42,313 nucleotides of DNA from Barnesiella sp. An22 (GTDB lineage: Bacteria; Bacteroidota; Bacteroidia; Bacteroidales; Barnesiellaceae): NCBI RefSeq assembly GCF_002159975.1, contig NZ_NFJR01000020.1, forward strand, positions 1-42,313. Reading direction: 5' to 3'. Every line of letters starts with the position of its first letter. The stretch's first letter is position 1. The notes under the pieces are model-generated. The model saw nothing but the letters and a program-made list of their open reading frames with translations, was not told the DNA's origin and made no database searches. Shown one piece after another: positions 33,988-42,257 of the stretch. A program made the position numbers and the translations under genes.

Positions 33988-35217
33988 ATGAAAGTAGAAA
34001 AATTTAAGGTGTTGCTCTACCTGAAAAAGAGCGGTCTTGATAAATTCGGAAAGGCTCCGATAATGGGGCGAATAACGGTGAACAACACGATGGCACAATT
34101 CAGTTGTAAGCTGTCATGTACTCCGGAGTTATGGAATCCAAGAGAAAGCCGACTGAATGGAAAGAGTAAAGAAGCCGTTGATATTAATGCAAAAATTGAC
34201 CGGCTCCTGCTTTCTGTCAATTCTGCATTTGATTCACTTGTAGAACGTAAGATTGATTTTGACGCGACTGCCGTAAAAGAGCTTTTCCAGGGAAGTGTGG
34301 AAACCCAGATGACTCTGTTGAAACGGCTTGATATGCATATCGAGGATATGCGCTCAAGAATCGGTATAGATGTGGCAAAAAGCTCCATGTCAACATACAT
34401 TTACACCCGTAGGTATCTTGGTGAATATATTCAAAAACGATTCAAGACAAGTGATGTCGCTTTTGGTCAGTTGAATGAACACATTCCTTGGGAGTTTCAG
34501 GATTATATTCTGAAGGACAAAGGACTTGCGGTAGATACGGCAAGACATTATCTGGCCATCCTGAAGAAAATCTGCCGGATGGCATTCAAGGAAGGATATG
34601 CGGAAAAGCGTTATTTTGTGAATTTCAAACTGCCCCAAGAGCACCGTAAACCACCACGGGCTTTGAGTCGTGAGGATTTTGAGAAGATCCGTGATGTTGT
34701 AATACCACCGGAAAGAGTCACTCATAACATAGCCAAAGATTTATTCCTTTTCGCCTGTTATACAGGAGTCCCATATGCAGATGCGGTTTCAATTACCCGA
34801 GAGAATATATACAAGGATGATAAGGGCAATTTGTGGTTAAAGTATTTGAGAAAGAAAAATGATTATCAGGCACGCGTCAAGTTGCTGCCGGAGGCTATCG
34901 CTCTAATAGAAAAATATCGTTCGGATGAAAGGGATGAGCTTTTCCCGATGATACACCATCCCAATATGCGACGGCACATGAAAGGTTTACGGGATCTGGC
35001 AGGCATAAGTTGTGACCTGGTCTATCACATGGGAAGACATACCTTCGGAAGTCTGATAACCCTTGAGGCTGGTGTCCCAATTGAAACAATCAGCAAAATG
35101 CTGGGGCATACCAATCTGACAACAACTCAGCTTTATGCAAGGGTAACTCCTAAAAAACTTTTTGAGGATATGGACAAATTCATCGAAGCAACGAGTGATA
35201 TGAAACTGGTATTATAA
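33988..35217 (+). CDS. Site-specific tyrosine integrase 1 of a tandem pair
   Basis: 409 aa from ATG 33988. Arm-binding domain (about 1-85, VLLYLKKSGLDKFGKAPIMG), SAM-like core-binding domain (about 110-205), catalytic domain (about 220-400). HMGRHTFGSL supplies HxxR, MLGHTNLTTTQLYARV supplies the second His and nucleophile Tyr, and LRKKN the Lys region. The first catalytic Arg is not at its usual place (YTGVPYADAVSI), as in IntDOT, where another residue takes that position. The second integrase follows by 19 nt, so the two are co-transcribed. Integrates a Bacteroidales element; which one is not clear. Confidence 0.92.
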   Translation: MKVEKFKVLLYLKKSGLDKFGKAPIMGRITVNNTMAQFSCKLSCTPELWNPRESRLNGKSKEAVDINAKIDRLLLSVNSAFDSLVERKIDFDATAVKELFQGSVETQMTLLKRLDMHIEDMRSRIGIDVAKSSMSTYIYTRRYLGEYIQKRFKTSDVAFGQLNEHIPWEFQDYILKDKGLAVDTARHYLAILKKICRMAFKEGYAEKRYFVNFKLPQEHRKPPRALSREDFEKIRDVVIPPERVTHNIAKDLFLFACYTGVPYADAVSITRENIYKDDKGNLWLKYLRKKNDYQARVKLLPEAIALIEKYRSDERDELFPMIHHPNMRRHMKGLRDLAGISCDLVYHMGRHTFGSLITLEAGVPIETISKMLGHTNLTTTQLYARVTPKKLFEDMDKFIEATSDMKLVL

Positions 35218-35236
35218 AATCAAAAAAGAAAGAATC

Positions 35237-36439
35237 ATGAGAAGTACATATAAGCAACTGTATTATATAAACCGCGGTAAAGTCAAATCTGACGGGACCA
35301 CATCAATCATGTGTCGTATTACAATAGACGGGAAGGCTGTTGCATTATCGACCGGGTTATATTGCCAGCCGGAAGAGTGGAACAGCAAGAAAGGAGAAGT
35401 CAAAAACAACAGACTGAATGGAATGCTTTGTGAATATAAGAAACGCGTAGATGAAACTTATGCTGAACTGTTGAAAGTGAACGGTGTTATCAGTGCTGAA
35501 CTTTTGAAAACAGCCATGACTGGGGCTGTCGGTATCCCGAAGTATATATTACAAGCAGGAGAGGTGGAACGGGAAAATCTAAAAATCCGTTCCATTCAAA
35601 TAGATTCAACTTCTAGTTACAGGCAATCAAAAATGTATCACTACTATCTGGGTGAATACATCCGTTCTCTGGGCAAGGAGGACATGCTTTTTACAGATAT
35701 AACCGAAGAGTTTGGGGTCAATTATATTTTATATCTGAAAACAAATTACCCTCATAAGCCATCATACCGGAACCATTGTCTTTGTTGGCTGAAACGTTTG
35801 GTCTATCTAGCCGTAGATAACGGAATCTTGAGGTATAATCCTTTGGATGATATAAAATATGAAAAGAAGGCACCCACAAAGCTCATGTATATAAGCAAGA
35901 AACAACTTCAGGAGATAATGAGCAGCCCTAAGCCTGATCCATTACAAGAACTGGCAAGAAGAACCTTTATATTTTCATGTTTTTGCGGTTTAGCTTATGT
36001 TGATGTACGCAATCTTTATCCGCATCATATTGGTACAACTGCAGAAGGGCGGAAATATATCAGAACTTATCGTAAGAAAACAAGCGTTGAGTCGTTTATT
36101 CCGTTGCATCCGATAGCAGAGCAGATAATATCCTTGTATAATACGACAGATGACAGTAAACCCATTTTCCCGTTACCAATACGTGATATGATTTGGTTTG
36201 AAATACATGAGTTGGGATTTTCCCATCAGTTCAAACATAACCTGTCATATCATCAAAGTCGCCACACTTTTGGTACCCTGATGGTCTCTGCAGGGGTTCC
36301 TATGGAAAGCATATCCAAAATGATGGGACATACAAATATCAGAACCACACAAGGATACGCAAAAGTTACTGATGATAAGATTTCAGAAGATATGGATAAA
36401 CTAATGGAGAAAAAATATATAGATGACTATACTAAATAA
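35237..36439 (+). CDS. Site-specific tyrosine integrase 2 of a tandem pair
   Basis: A 400-aa recombinase with the same three-domain layout: arm-binding part (about 1-90), core-binding part (about 110-210) and catalytic part. HQSRHTFGTLMVSAG gives HxxR, MMGHTNIRTTQGYAKV the second His and Tyr. The first Arg is again absent (CFCGLAYVDVRNL), the IntDOT-type substitution. It starts 19 nt after integrase 1. Tandem integrase pairs of this kind occur in Bacteroidales elements and in invertible DNA systems. No obvious short invertible segment is seen next to it. Confidence 0.92.
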   Translation: MRSTYKQLYYINRGKVKSDGTTSIMCRITIDGKAVALSTGLYCQPEEWNSKKGEVKNNRLNGMLCEYKKRVDETYAELLKVNGVISAELLKTAMTGAVGIPKYILQAGEVERENLKIRSIQIDSTSSYRQSKMYHYYLGEYIRSLGKEDMLFTDITEEFGVNYILYLKTNYPHKPSYRNHCLCWLKRLVYLAVDNGILRYNPLDDIKYEKKAPTKLMYISKKQLQEIMSSPKPDPLQELARRTFIFSCFCGLAYVDVRNLYPHHIGTTAEGRKYIRTYRKKTSVESFIPLHPIAEQIISLYNTTDDSKPIFPLPIRDMIWFEIHELGFSHQFKHNLSYHQSRHTFGTLMVSAGVPMESISKMMGHTNIRTTQGYAKVTDDKISEDMDKLMEKKYIDDYTK

Positions 36440-36478
36440 TATTTAGTACATTATATTAATAAAAGGTGAAACTCAGAA

Positions 36479-36637
36479 TCATTCATCATGATCTTCTTGT
36501 TCGTAAGCTTCAACTCGCTCTTTTGCTTCATCTATATCGTTTTGTCTAGCATCTTCAGATGCGTACCATACTCCCCAATCTCCATTATTATTAATGGTCT
36601 CAATGTCTTTTAGATAATCAGAATAATCGTAGCTCAT
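36479..36637 (-). CDS. Small highly acidic protein (52 aa)
   Basis: The ATG at 36637-36635 (minus strand) opens a 52-codon frame starting MSYDYSDYLKDIETINNNGD and ending AYEQEDHDE. It is strongly acidic, with about a third Asp/Glu and few basic residues. TATTTTTG on the minus strand (36656-36649) matches TAnnTTTG, giving a very short leader. It converges on the integrase pair. Such a composition recalls DNA-mimic or anti-restriction peptides but also small unknown proteins. No homologue is recognised. Confidence 0.5.
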   Translation of the reverse strand: MSYDYSDYLKDIETINNNGDWGVWYASEDARQNDIDEAKERVEAYEQEDHDE

Positions 36638-36778
36638 AATTTTTTTTTCAAAAATAAAGAAATTTTTCCTATGAGTCTTATATTATTTTATTTATTATAT
36701 ATTTTTATATAAAAACAACTAGAAACGCAAAACTATGATTTCGTCAGTCGCCCATTTCCTCGCCGTCCATAGAAGTTA

Positions 36779-36889
36779 GTACAGACTCTATTGAAAGCGA
36801 AAAGGTCGAGCGGCTGTGCCGTTTCGGGCAGAATCTTCCTCTTTCAGAGCGTATTCAGCCCGAAAACCTTTTCCCTTTCACGTCTGTAC
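36779..36889 (+). ncRNA. Candidate structured RNA or DNA element, 111 nt nested stem
   Basis: Three nested arm pairs: GTACAGAC (36779-36786) with GTCTGTAC (36882-36889); GAAAGCGAAAAGGT (36793-36806) with ACCTTTTCCCTTTC (36866-36879; two mismatched positions); TTTCGGGC (36822-36829) with GCCCGAAA (36858-36865). A further hairpin CTGAC/GTCAG lies at 36921-36936. An intrinsic terminator follows at 36951-37001. It could be a small RNA, or a single-strand DNA fold used in transfer or replication. A short ORF through this segment (36791-36976) looks non-coding. Confidence 0.55.
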
Positions 36890-36950
36890 AATGAACGCCG
36901 ACGGCAGCGGAAACAAGCGACTGACGGAAAAGTCAGAAGAAAAAAAATAA

Positions 36951-37001
36951 AACAGCATATAGATTGGTTCAAATAGGGCCTAATACTATATGCTGTTTTT
37001 T
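36951..37001 (+). terminator. Intrinsic terminator
   Basis: Perfect 12-bp arms AACAGCATATAG (36951-36962) and CTATATGCTGTT (36986-36997) followed by T residues. It ends whatever is transcribed rightward from the structured segment, and may also stop the converging HTH transcript. Confidence 0.8.
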
Positions 37002-37116
37002 ATCATTTTGGAAAGGTTAATTTTTAGAAACACAAATAAAATGGGCAGGCGGTCAACTGCGCTCCCTCCAGAAAAATCAAAATCCTTGCGTGTTCTTTGT
37101 GGGAACGTTTGGGATA

Positions 37117-37425
37117 TTAACTCCTTTTGTATCTGTACGCCTCCTTGTAGCCTTTCATCAGTGTCTTTTCTATGTCGGAAGCCCGGTAGAGAATCTTGCC
37201 GCCTACCTGTGTATAAGGCAGAATGCCGTTGTTGCGGTAGTCCTGCAAGGTTCTCCGGCTTACTTTCAGCAGGTATGCCACTTCCTTGTCTGTCAGCAGT
37301 TCATCGCCATAGACAGACGGTTGTCGTTTCTCCAACAACTTTTCGAGCAGGGCCAGCAGCCTGTCGAAATTCGAGTGGAATGTCTTTACCCACTCGTGGT
37401 CCTTTTCTCTGATTTCATTACTCAT
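37117..37425 (-). CDS. Helix-turn-helix (HTH_17) DNA-binding protein
   Basis: A 102-aa protein. The N-terminal half (about 1-38) is helical (FDRLLALLEKLLEKR). The HTH half reads LLTDKEVAYLLKVSRRTLQD, YRNNGILPYTQVGGKILYRA, SDIEKTLM, a MerR/excisionase-type winged helix. It forms a minus-strand pair with the gene at 37466-37777 (40-nt gap). In Bacteroidales elements such pairs are recombination directionality factors or regulators of the mobilization genes divergent to them. Confidence 0.85.
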   Translation of the reverse strand: MSNEIREKDHEWVKTFHSNFDRLLALLEKLLEKRQPSVYGDELLTDKEVAYLLKVSRRTLQDYRNNGILPYTQVGGKILYRASDIEKTLMKGYKEAYRYKRS

Positions 37426-37465
37426 ACGCGTTTGATATAGGGTTATACATTATTTTTGTACTCGT

Positions 37466-37777
37466 TCAAATGGTCTTGCCTTTCCAGCGCGCTTCCTTGC
37501 GTTTGTCCTCCACGTTGCCGACCACCCGCTCTACATCGTCAGGACGGTAGTAAGTCCGGTTCCCGATTTTCGTAAAGGCAAGCGTCCCGTTATCCCTCAG
37601 GGTCTGCAAGGTTCTCGGACTGATACGCAACCTGCGGCAGACCTCGTGGTTGTCCATCCATTCACCTGTTTCCTTCCCTCCGTGTTCACTGCACAGACTT
37701 TCCACCCGATGCACGAAGTGATCCAGTTTGGCGGCAATCTCCTCGAAAGTTCTCTTTTCAAAGCTGATGATTTCCAT
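37466..37777 (-). CDS. Helix-turn-helix (HTH_17) DNA-binding protein
   Basis: A 103-aa protein of the same architecture: helical N-terminus (IAAKLDHFVHRVESLCSEHG), then WMDNHEVCRRLRISPRTLQT, LRDNGTLAFTKIGNRTYY, RPDDVERVV. Upstream gene of the minus-strand HTH pair. It faces DUF3408 across a 462-bp divergent region. Paralogous in design to the proteins at 25259 and 37117. Confidence 0.85.
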   Translation of the reverse strand: MEIISFEKRTFEEIAAKLDHFVHRVESLCSEHGGKETGEWMDNHEVCRRLRISPRTLQTLRDNGTLAFTKIGNRTYYRPDDVERVVGNVEDKRKEARWKGKTI

Positions 37778-38239
37778 TGTCTTCTTTATTTTCAGTTAAA
37801 CATATATTCAAAAATCCGGAACAGAACAGGTCTTTTACAGACGATATACCATCATGTCTCATCGTCCATTTTCGGATGGAAATGTGACCGTTTTATCCTG
37901 TTTCCACTGCAAATAAAAGCAGTAGAAATCACATTGCAATGGATTTTCAGACCGGTGGCGATGTGTTACCCGGAATGACATCATGTTACATATCAACTGC
38001 ATACAATGAGCCTTCTTCATAAACAGAATTTGCTTGAACAATCCGGTATATAGAAATCACCCCGGCAAATTACGGCAGGCAGCACCAACCGCCCAATCAG
38101 TATTGTGCATAGGGTAACATAATTGCCACGGTGTCTCCATTTGCTTGATTCTGTTCACTATACACATTTCCTTTGCTCACGACAACGAGTCAAGGTGCGC
38201 ACCGAGACCAGTGAGTAAACCGATTAAAATCAAAAATGT
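37778..38239. promoter_or_regulatory. Divergent control region between HTH pair and mobilization genes
   Basis: 462 bp with no gene. It contains short inverted repeats, for example ACTGC-aaataaaa-GCAGT (about 37906-37923), and an AT-rich stretch before the HTH start. Promoters for both directions must lie here, but I cannot point to a clear TAnnTTTG box. The HTH proteins may bind here. Confidence 0.4.
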
Positions 38240-38704
38240 ATGGTAACAAAAAAGAAATTGACCAAAGAAGAATGGGAGGCTATGACAGGTACGGACATGT
38301 CATTCATACTCCCGTCAGATGGCGGCATTGAAACTGCCCTGGAATCATCCTTGAATGATACCGGAAATAGAGAACAGGCAAAGTCTGTAGAACAAATAGA
38401 AGTTCCATCCGAGACCCGGCAACCGCCAACAGGAAGAGAGGAAGCCTTTCCAGCGTCTCAGCGTCGTATAAGCAGCAGGCAGAGGAAGCTTTCTCTGGAC
38501 GAATACAGGAAAGCTTTTCTTCAGGTCCCGAGAATCGAAGACCGCAAGCCCGTGTTCGTAAGCGGTGAGGTACGTGACAGGCTGGACGAGTTTGTCCGCA
38601 GGCTGGGAGGACGTAAAAAGAGCGTTTCCGGACTGCTTGAAAACATCGCCCGGCAGCATCTTGAAATCTACTTGGAAGACTTCGATCAGTGGCGAAAACT
38701 GTGA
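38240..38704 (+). CDS. DUF3408 domain protein
   Basis: A 154-aa protein with a disordered N-terminal half (about 1-75) and a conserved C-terminal part RKLSLDEYRKAFLQVPRIED, then KPVFVSGEVRDRLDEFVRRL and SVSGLLENIARQHLEIYLED. DUF3408 proteins sit in the mobilization or transfer regions of Bacteroidales conjugative and mobilizable elements. The C-terminal part looks like a ribbon-helix-helix fold, so DNA binding at oriT is plausible. First gene before the oriT candidate. Confidence 0.85.
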   Translation: MVTKKKLTKEEWEAMTGTDMSFILPSDGGIETALESSLNDTGNREQAKSVEQIEVPSETRQPPTGREEAFPASQRRISSRQRKLSLDEYRKAFLQVPRIEDRKPVFVSGEVRDRLDEFVRRLGGRKKSVSGLLENIARQHLEIYLEDFDQWRKL

Positions 38705-38932
38705 TATTTTCCTGAATGACAGACTTGCTTACTGACTCCAGTCATTACAGTATTCAGACAGTCAGTAGCCGACCTGAGGGGGTAACGGACAAAACTTCAG
38801 TTTTGGAAGTTAGCGAGGTTATCTTTCGGGCATCCCGAAAACCTCGCTCCACTCCCCAAGAGTGGAGGCAATCCGCTCCCGGTGGTCGCAGATTGTGAGA
38901 AAAAGAATAATCAGAAACCAAAGGAAGAAAAT
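38705..38932 (+). other. Candidate origin of transfer (oriT)
   Basis: A 228-bp gene-free stretch between DUF3408 and mobC with a run of hairpins: AACTTC/GAAGTT (38793-38811); AGCGAGGTT/AACCTCGCT (38812-38820, 38840-38848) with inner TTCGGG/CCCGAA; CCACTC/GAGTGG (38849-38865). ACTGACT and AGTCAGT (38731-38737, 38760-38766) form another inverted pair. Position directly before the mobC and relaxase genes is typical for oriT. The nick site cannot be identified by eye. Confidence 0.6.
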
Positions 38933-39307
38933 ATGAATGACAGAAAGAAAAACAGGCCGAGGGGACGCCCCAGAGTAAGCGGAGTGTGCAAACTCAGCAA
39001 AGCCGTTACAGTGAAATTCTCCAAGATAGACTATGAACGGTTGTGCCGACGCAGCAGACAGGCTAACCTCACGCTGGCGGAATTTCTCCGTACATCAGCC
39101 TTTGAGACAACGATAACGGCCAGGCACTCTGCCGAGGAGACTGCCGTCATACGCAGCCTTACGGGTATGGCGAACAACCTGAACCAACTGACCCGGCTGT
39201 CCCATCAGGCCGGCTTCCACCGTACCCAAAGGACGGTGACAGAACTCCTGCAGAAACTCAAGGAGATTATTGTCCGGTACAGGCACGGAGAAAGGAGGCC
39301 GTCATGA
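38933..39307 (+). CDS. MobC-like relaxosome accessory protein
   Basis: 124 aa from ATG 38933, chosen for the AAAGGAAG site 6 nt upstream; a longer frame begins at 38882. Basic N-terminus (RKKNRPRGRPR), ribbon-helix-helix-like segment VTVKFSKIDYERLCRRSRQA, then NLTLAEFLRTSAF. MobC-type end ANNLNQLTRLSHQAG and a C-terminal helix. Family role: binds oriT and helps the relaxase open DNA. Its stop overlaps the relaxase start (ATGA at 39304-39307). Confidence 0.87.
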   Translation: MNDRKKNRPRGRPRVSGVCKLSKAVTVKFSKIDYERLCRRSRQANLTLAEFLRTSAFETTITARHSAEETAVIRSLTGMANNLNQLTRLSHQAGFHRTQRTVTELLQKLKEIIVRYRHGERRPS

Positions 39308-40233
39308 TTGGAAAGATCAAGAAAGGGAAATCCTTCGGCGGCTGTATTCGTTACGTGATGGGCAAGGACAACGCGGAAATCATCGACTCCGACGGTGTAC
39401 TGCTGGAGAATATCCGGGAAATAACGGCCAGTTTCAACTACCAGCGTGAGCTTAATCCGAAGATAAAACAGCCTGTCGGGCACATCGCATTGAGCTTCAA
39501 GCCGGAGGACAAGGCACTGCTGACGGATGAATTTATGGCTAAAATAACCCGGGAATACATGGAGCTGATGGGCATAAGGAACACCCAGTTCATCCTGGTA
39601 AGACACCATAACACGGACAATCCGCACTGCCATCTGCTCTATAACCGCATCGGGTATGACGGCAAGGTAATCTCTTCCCAAGGCGATTACAAACGTAACG
39701 AAATCGCCACAAAACTACTTAAGAACAAGTACGGGCTGACATACGCCGAGGACAAGGGCAAGACTAACGTGGAGAAACTCCATGCTTCGGAACGTGTGAA
39801 ATACGAAATCTTCAATGCCGTCAAGGCGGCTTTGAAGCACTCCGGAACATGGAAAGAGTTCAACGATTATCTGCTTCGCCGGGGCATCAGGCTGGAATTT
39901 GTAAAGCGTACCCGGGAGATAAAAAGGCCGGAGGACATACAGGGAATCCGGTTCACCAAGGACGGGCAGACCTTCAAGGCTTCACAGATCAGCCGGGAGT
40001 TCAACTTTGCCAGGCTGAATACCCGGCTGGGCTGGAAGACTTCGGAATCTCAACAGGAATCCGAACGTAAGGTGCAGCAAAGGATACCGGACGTAGACCA
40101 TCTTCTCGAAAGTACGGGACCGGGACTGTTCAGTCCGACAAACGGCACCGCTCCCGAAGAACCGTTGCCTCAGGAAGAACTCTTGCGCAGACGCAGGAAG
40201 AAAAGACAAAAGAGGAAAGGATTCGGGCTATAG
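39304..40233 (+). CDS. Relaxase / mobilization nuclease (MobP-type)
   Basis: A 309-aa protein with relaxase motifs: N-terminal GKSFGGCIRYVMGK with Tyr17 as probable nicking residue, GHIALSFKPED, and the metal-binding triad in VRHHNTDNPHCHLLYNR (H101/H102, H108, H110). The conserved part is about 1-230, followed by a charged tail ending RRRKKRQKRKGF. It nicks oriT and leads the strand into the recipient. Length is normal for Bacteroidales mobilizable elements. The element lacks its own conjugation apparatus in this window, so mobilization in trans is expected. Confidence 0.93.
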   Translation: MIGKIKKGKSFGGCIRYVMGKDNAEIIDSDGVLLENIREITASFNYQRELNPKIKQPVGHIALSFKPEDKALLTDEFMAKITREYMELMGIRNTQFILVRHHNTDNPHCHLLYNRIGYDGKVISSQGDYKRNEIATKLLKNKYGLTYAEDKGKTNVEKLHASERVKYEIFNAVKAALKHSGTWKEFNDYLLRRGIRLEFVKRTREIKRPEDIQGIRFTKDGQTFKASQISREFNFARLNTRLGWKTSESQQESERKVQQRIPDVDHLLESTGPGLFSPTNGTAPEEPLPQEELLRRRRKKRQKRKGFGL

Positions 40234-40282
40234 TCCGTCCTTTCCCATTCAAATTATTCATGAACATTAAAATTACAGGAAT

Positions 40283-41050
40283 ATGAAAATGGAAGAATGT
40301 ATCGAGAGCATCTTCGGATGCCTGGAAAGAATAGAGAACAAAATCAACGGGTTGTCCGTCCCCTTGCCGGAAGGTAACAGCCCGACAGTTAATAATAAAC
40401 AAGATGAGTCCGTGCTGAATGAAGTCCGGAAAGGTCATGAGACATTTCGCAAATTGTTGGCTCGCGTGTACGAAGGTCTTGCCGCCATCAAGAACGATAT
40501 GGTTTCCATGGACAGGAAAAACTCGTCACAGGAAAGACTTGGACAGGTCTTGTCAGAAATGCGTAATGAACAGCGGCAGAACCAGGATAAAGTGGAAACC
40601 CTGTTTTGTGAGACCAATGACACAATCAGGAAGAATGCCGTCAAGACAAGCAACATCAACCATCATTTCAGCCTGAGCTTGGAATCCCCGTACATCCTTG
40701 GGAGTTTTTCCGTAATGTTCGCGGCAATCGTGGCCCTGTCCGTGGCTCTCTATTTTTCGGCGAGGACAGATAACGCACAAGTCGATAATGATCTGAAGTA
40801 CCGTTATGTCAAGATGAAAGGAGAGGCTACCCCCGAGCAGCTTGTGGAACTAGAGAATCTCTTTGGATCGAACCGGGATAATGAACAGATAGAACAGATG
40901 CGAGAGAACGTGGAAGCCTACGAGGAAGCGGTACGGAGACAGGCCACCCTGACCGAGCAAGCACGGCTGAAAGAACAGGCCGCGAGAGAACTGGACAATA
41001 AGGCGAAGTCCATCAAGGACAAGTCTATTACGGACAAACCTAAAAAGTAA
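40283..41050 (+). CDS. Membrane-anchored coiled-coil protein of the mobilization region
   Basis: A 255-aa protein. An N-terminal helical segment (about 1-135, IESIFGCLERIENKINGL; VLNEVRKGHETFRKLLARVY), one membrane helix about 143-160 (SFSVMFAAIVALSVALYFSA), and a long charged C-terminal coiled coil (about 175-255, EQIEQMRENVEAYEEAVR). No catalytic motif. It follows the relaxase by 49 nt and precedes the integrase by 4 nt. Probably helps mobilization at the membrane; similar genes accompany relaxases in Bacteroidales, but the role is unproven. Confidence 0.8.
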   Translation: MKMEECIESIFGCLERIENKINGLSVPLPEGNSPTVNNKQDESVLNEVRKGHETFRKLLARVYEGLAAIKNDMVSMDRKNSSQERLGQVLSEMRNEQRQNQDKVETLFCETNDTIRKNAVKTSNINHHFSLSLESPYILGSFSVMFAAIVALSVALYFSARTDNAQVDNDLKYRYVKMKGEATPEQLVELENLFGSNRDNEQIEQMRENVEAYEEAVRRQATLTEQARLKEQAARELDNKAKSIKDKSITDKPKK

Positions 41051-41054
41051 GCCC

Positions 41055-42257
41055 ATGGCCAGTGTCAAAGTGAAATTCAGACCTTCCACCATAGAGGGAA
41101 AGGAAGGTACCATCTATTATCAGATTATCCAGAACCGTGTAATCCGTCAGTTAAAGACGGATTACCGGATATTTACAGATGAATGGAATGAGACTGAAAG
41201 CTGTATCATTATCAGTAGTTCAGAACGAAGCAATCTGATTCTATCTCTAAAAGAGCGCATGGAGTGGGACCTGAAGCGGCTGGACATGATTATCCGACAA
41301 CTGGATAACCGGAAAGCCGGATATACGGCAGATGATATTGTCGCTTCTTTTCAAAGCAATGCAGAGGGACAGTCGCTTTTCAACTTCATGCAAAATATAA
41401 TAGCTAGATTAAAACAAATGGGGAAACAACGAACATCAGAAACATACCAAACTACGCTTAAAAGTTTTATGCAATTCCGTAAAGATAAGGATCTTTTATT
41501 GGACGAAATTACTTCTGAAATGATACAAACGTATGAGGCCTATTTGCAAAATAGAGGGATATCAAGAAATAGCAGTTCATTTTATATGAGAATTTTAAGA
41601 GCCGTATATAATCAGGCTGTTGAAAAAGATTTGACGTCGCAAAGATTTCCATTCAAATACGTATATACAGGCGTTGATAAAACAGTGAAAAGGGCCATAT
41701 CTATAAAATATATGAGACAAATTAAAAATCTTGACTTATCGATGAAACCTACCTTGGATTTTGCCCGTGATATGTTCCTTTTTTCATTCTATACCCGTGG
41801 AATGGCATTTGTTGACATGGCCTATCTGAAGAAAAAAGACCTAACAAACGGCTTGTTGACGTATCGTCGCCATAAGACCGGACAACAGATGCTTATCAAA
41901 TGGGAAAAATGCATGCAAGAAATTTTGGACAAATATGAAACAACAGGAACACCCTATTTATTACCTATAATCAAAGTAATGAATGAAGATGAAAGGAAAC
42001 AGTATGGAAATGCGCTTCGTATGGTCAATAACAAACTGAAAGAGATAGCTAAAACAATCTGTTTACCTATTCCGCTGTCAACTTATGTGGCTCGTCATTC
42101 ATGGGCGAGTATCGCCAAGAGTAAGAATATTCCTCTTTCGGTTATAAGCGAAGGTATGGGACATGATTCAGAAACGACAACCCAAATATATCTGTCTTCA
42201 CTGGATTCATCAGCAATAGATCAGGCAAATTCACTAATTATAAAAGATTTAAGATAA
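41055..42257 (+). CDS. Site-specific tyrosine integrase at the right end
   Basis: A 400-aa recombinase. Arm-binding part (about 1-85, VKVKFRPSTIEGKEGTIYYQ), core-binding part (about 110-205), catalytic part with FYTRGMAFVDMAYL (Arg I), RRHKTGQQM (Lys), YVARHSWASIA (HxxR with Tyr in the His place, usual in this Bacteroidales subfamily), MGHDSETTTQIYLSSLD (second His and Tyr). It starts 4 nt after the coiled-coil gene. Base composition drops from roughly average to clearly AT-rich near 41390, inside the gene. An att site should lie close to its 3' end or just beyond this window. Confidence 0.92.
   Translation: MASVKVKFRPSTIEGKEGTIYYQIIQNRVIRQLKTDYRIFTDEWNETESCIIISSSERSNLILSLKERMEWDLKRLDMIIRQLDNRKAGYTADDIVASFQSNAEGQSLFNFMQNIIARLKQMGKQRTSETYQTTLKSFMQFRKDKDLLLDEITSEMIQTYEAYLQNRGISRNSSSFYMRILRAVYNQAVEKDLTSQRFPFKYVYTGVDKTVKRAISIKYMRQIKNLDLSMKPTLDFARDMFLFSFYTRGMAFVDMAYLKKKDLTNGLLTYRRHKTGQQMLIKWEKCMQEILDKYETTGTPYLLPIIKVMNEDERKQYGNALRMVNNKLKEIAKTICLPIPLSTYVARHSWASIAKSKNIPLSVISEGMGHDSETTTQIYLSSLDSSAIDQANSLIIKDLR

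Noticed and set aside
36791-36976. 61-aa plus-strand ORF
   Set aside because: Coincides with the nested stem structure and has no domain or ribosome-binding site; more likely non-coding.
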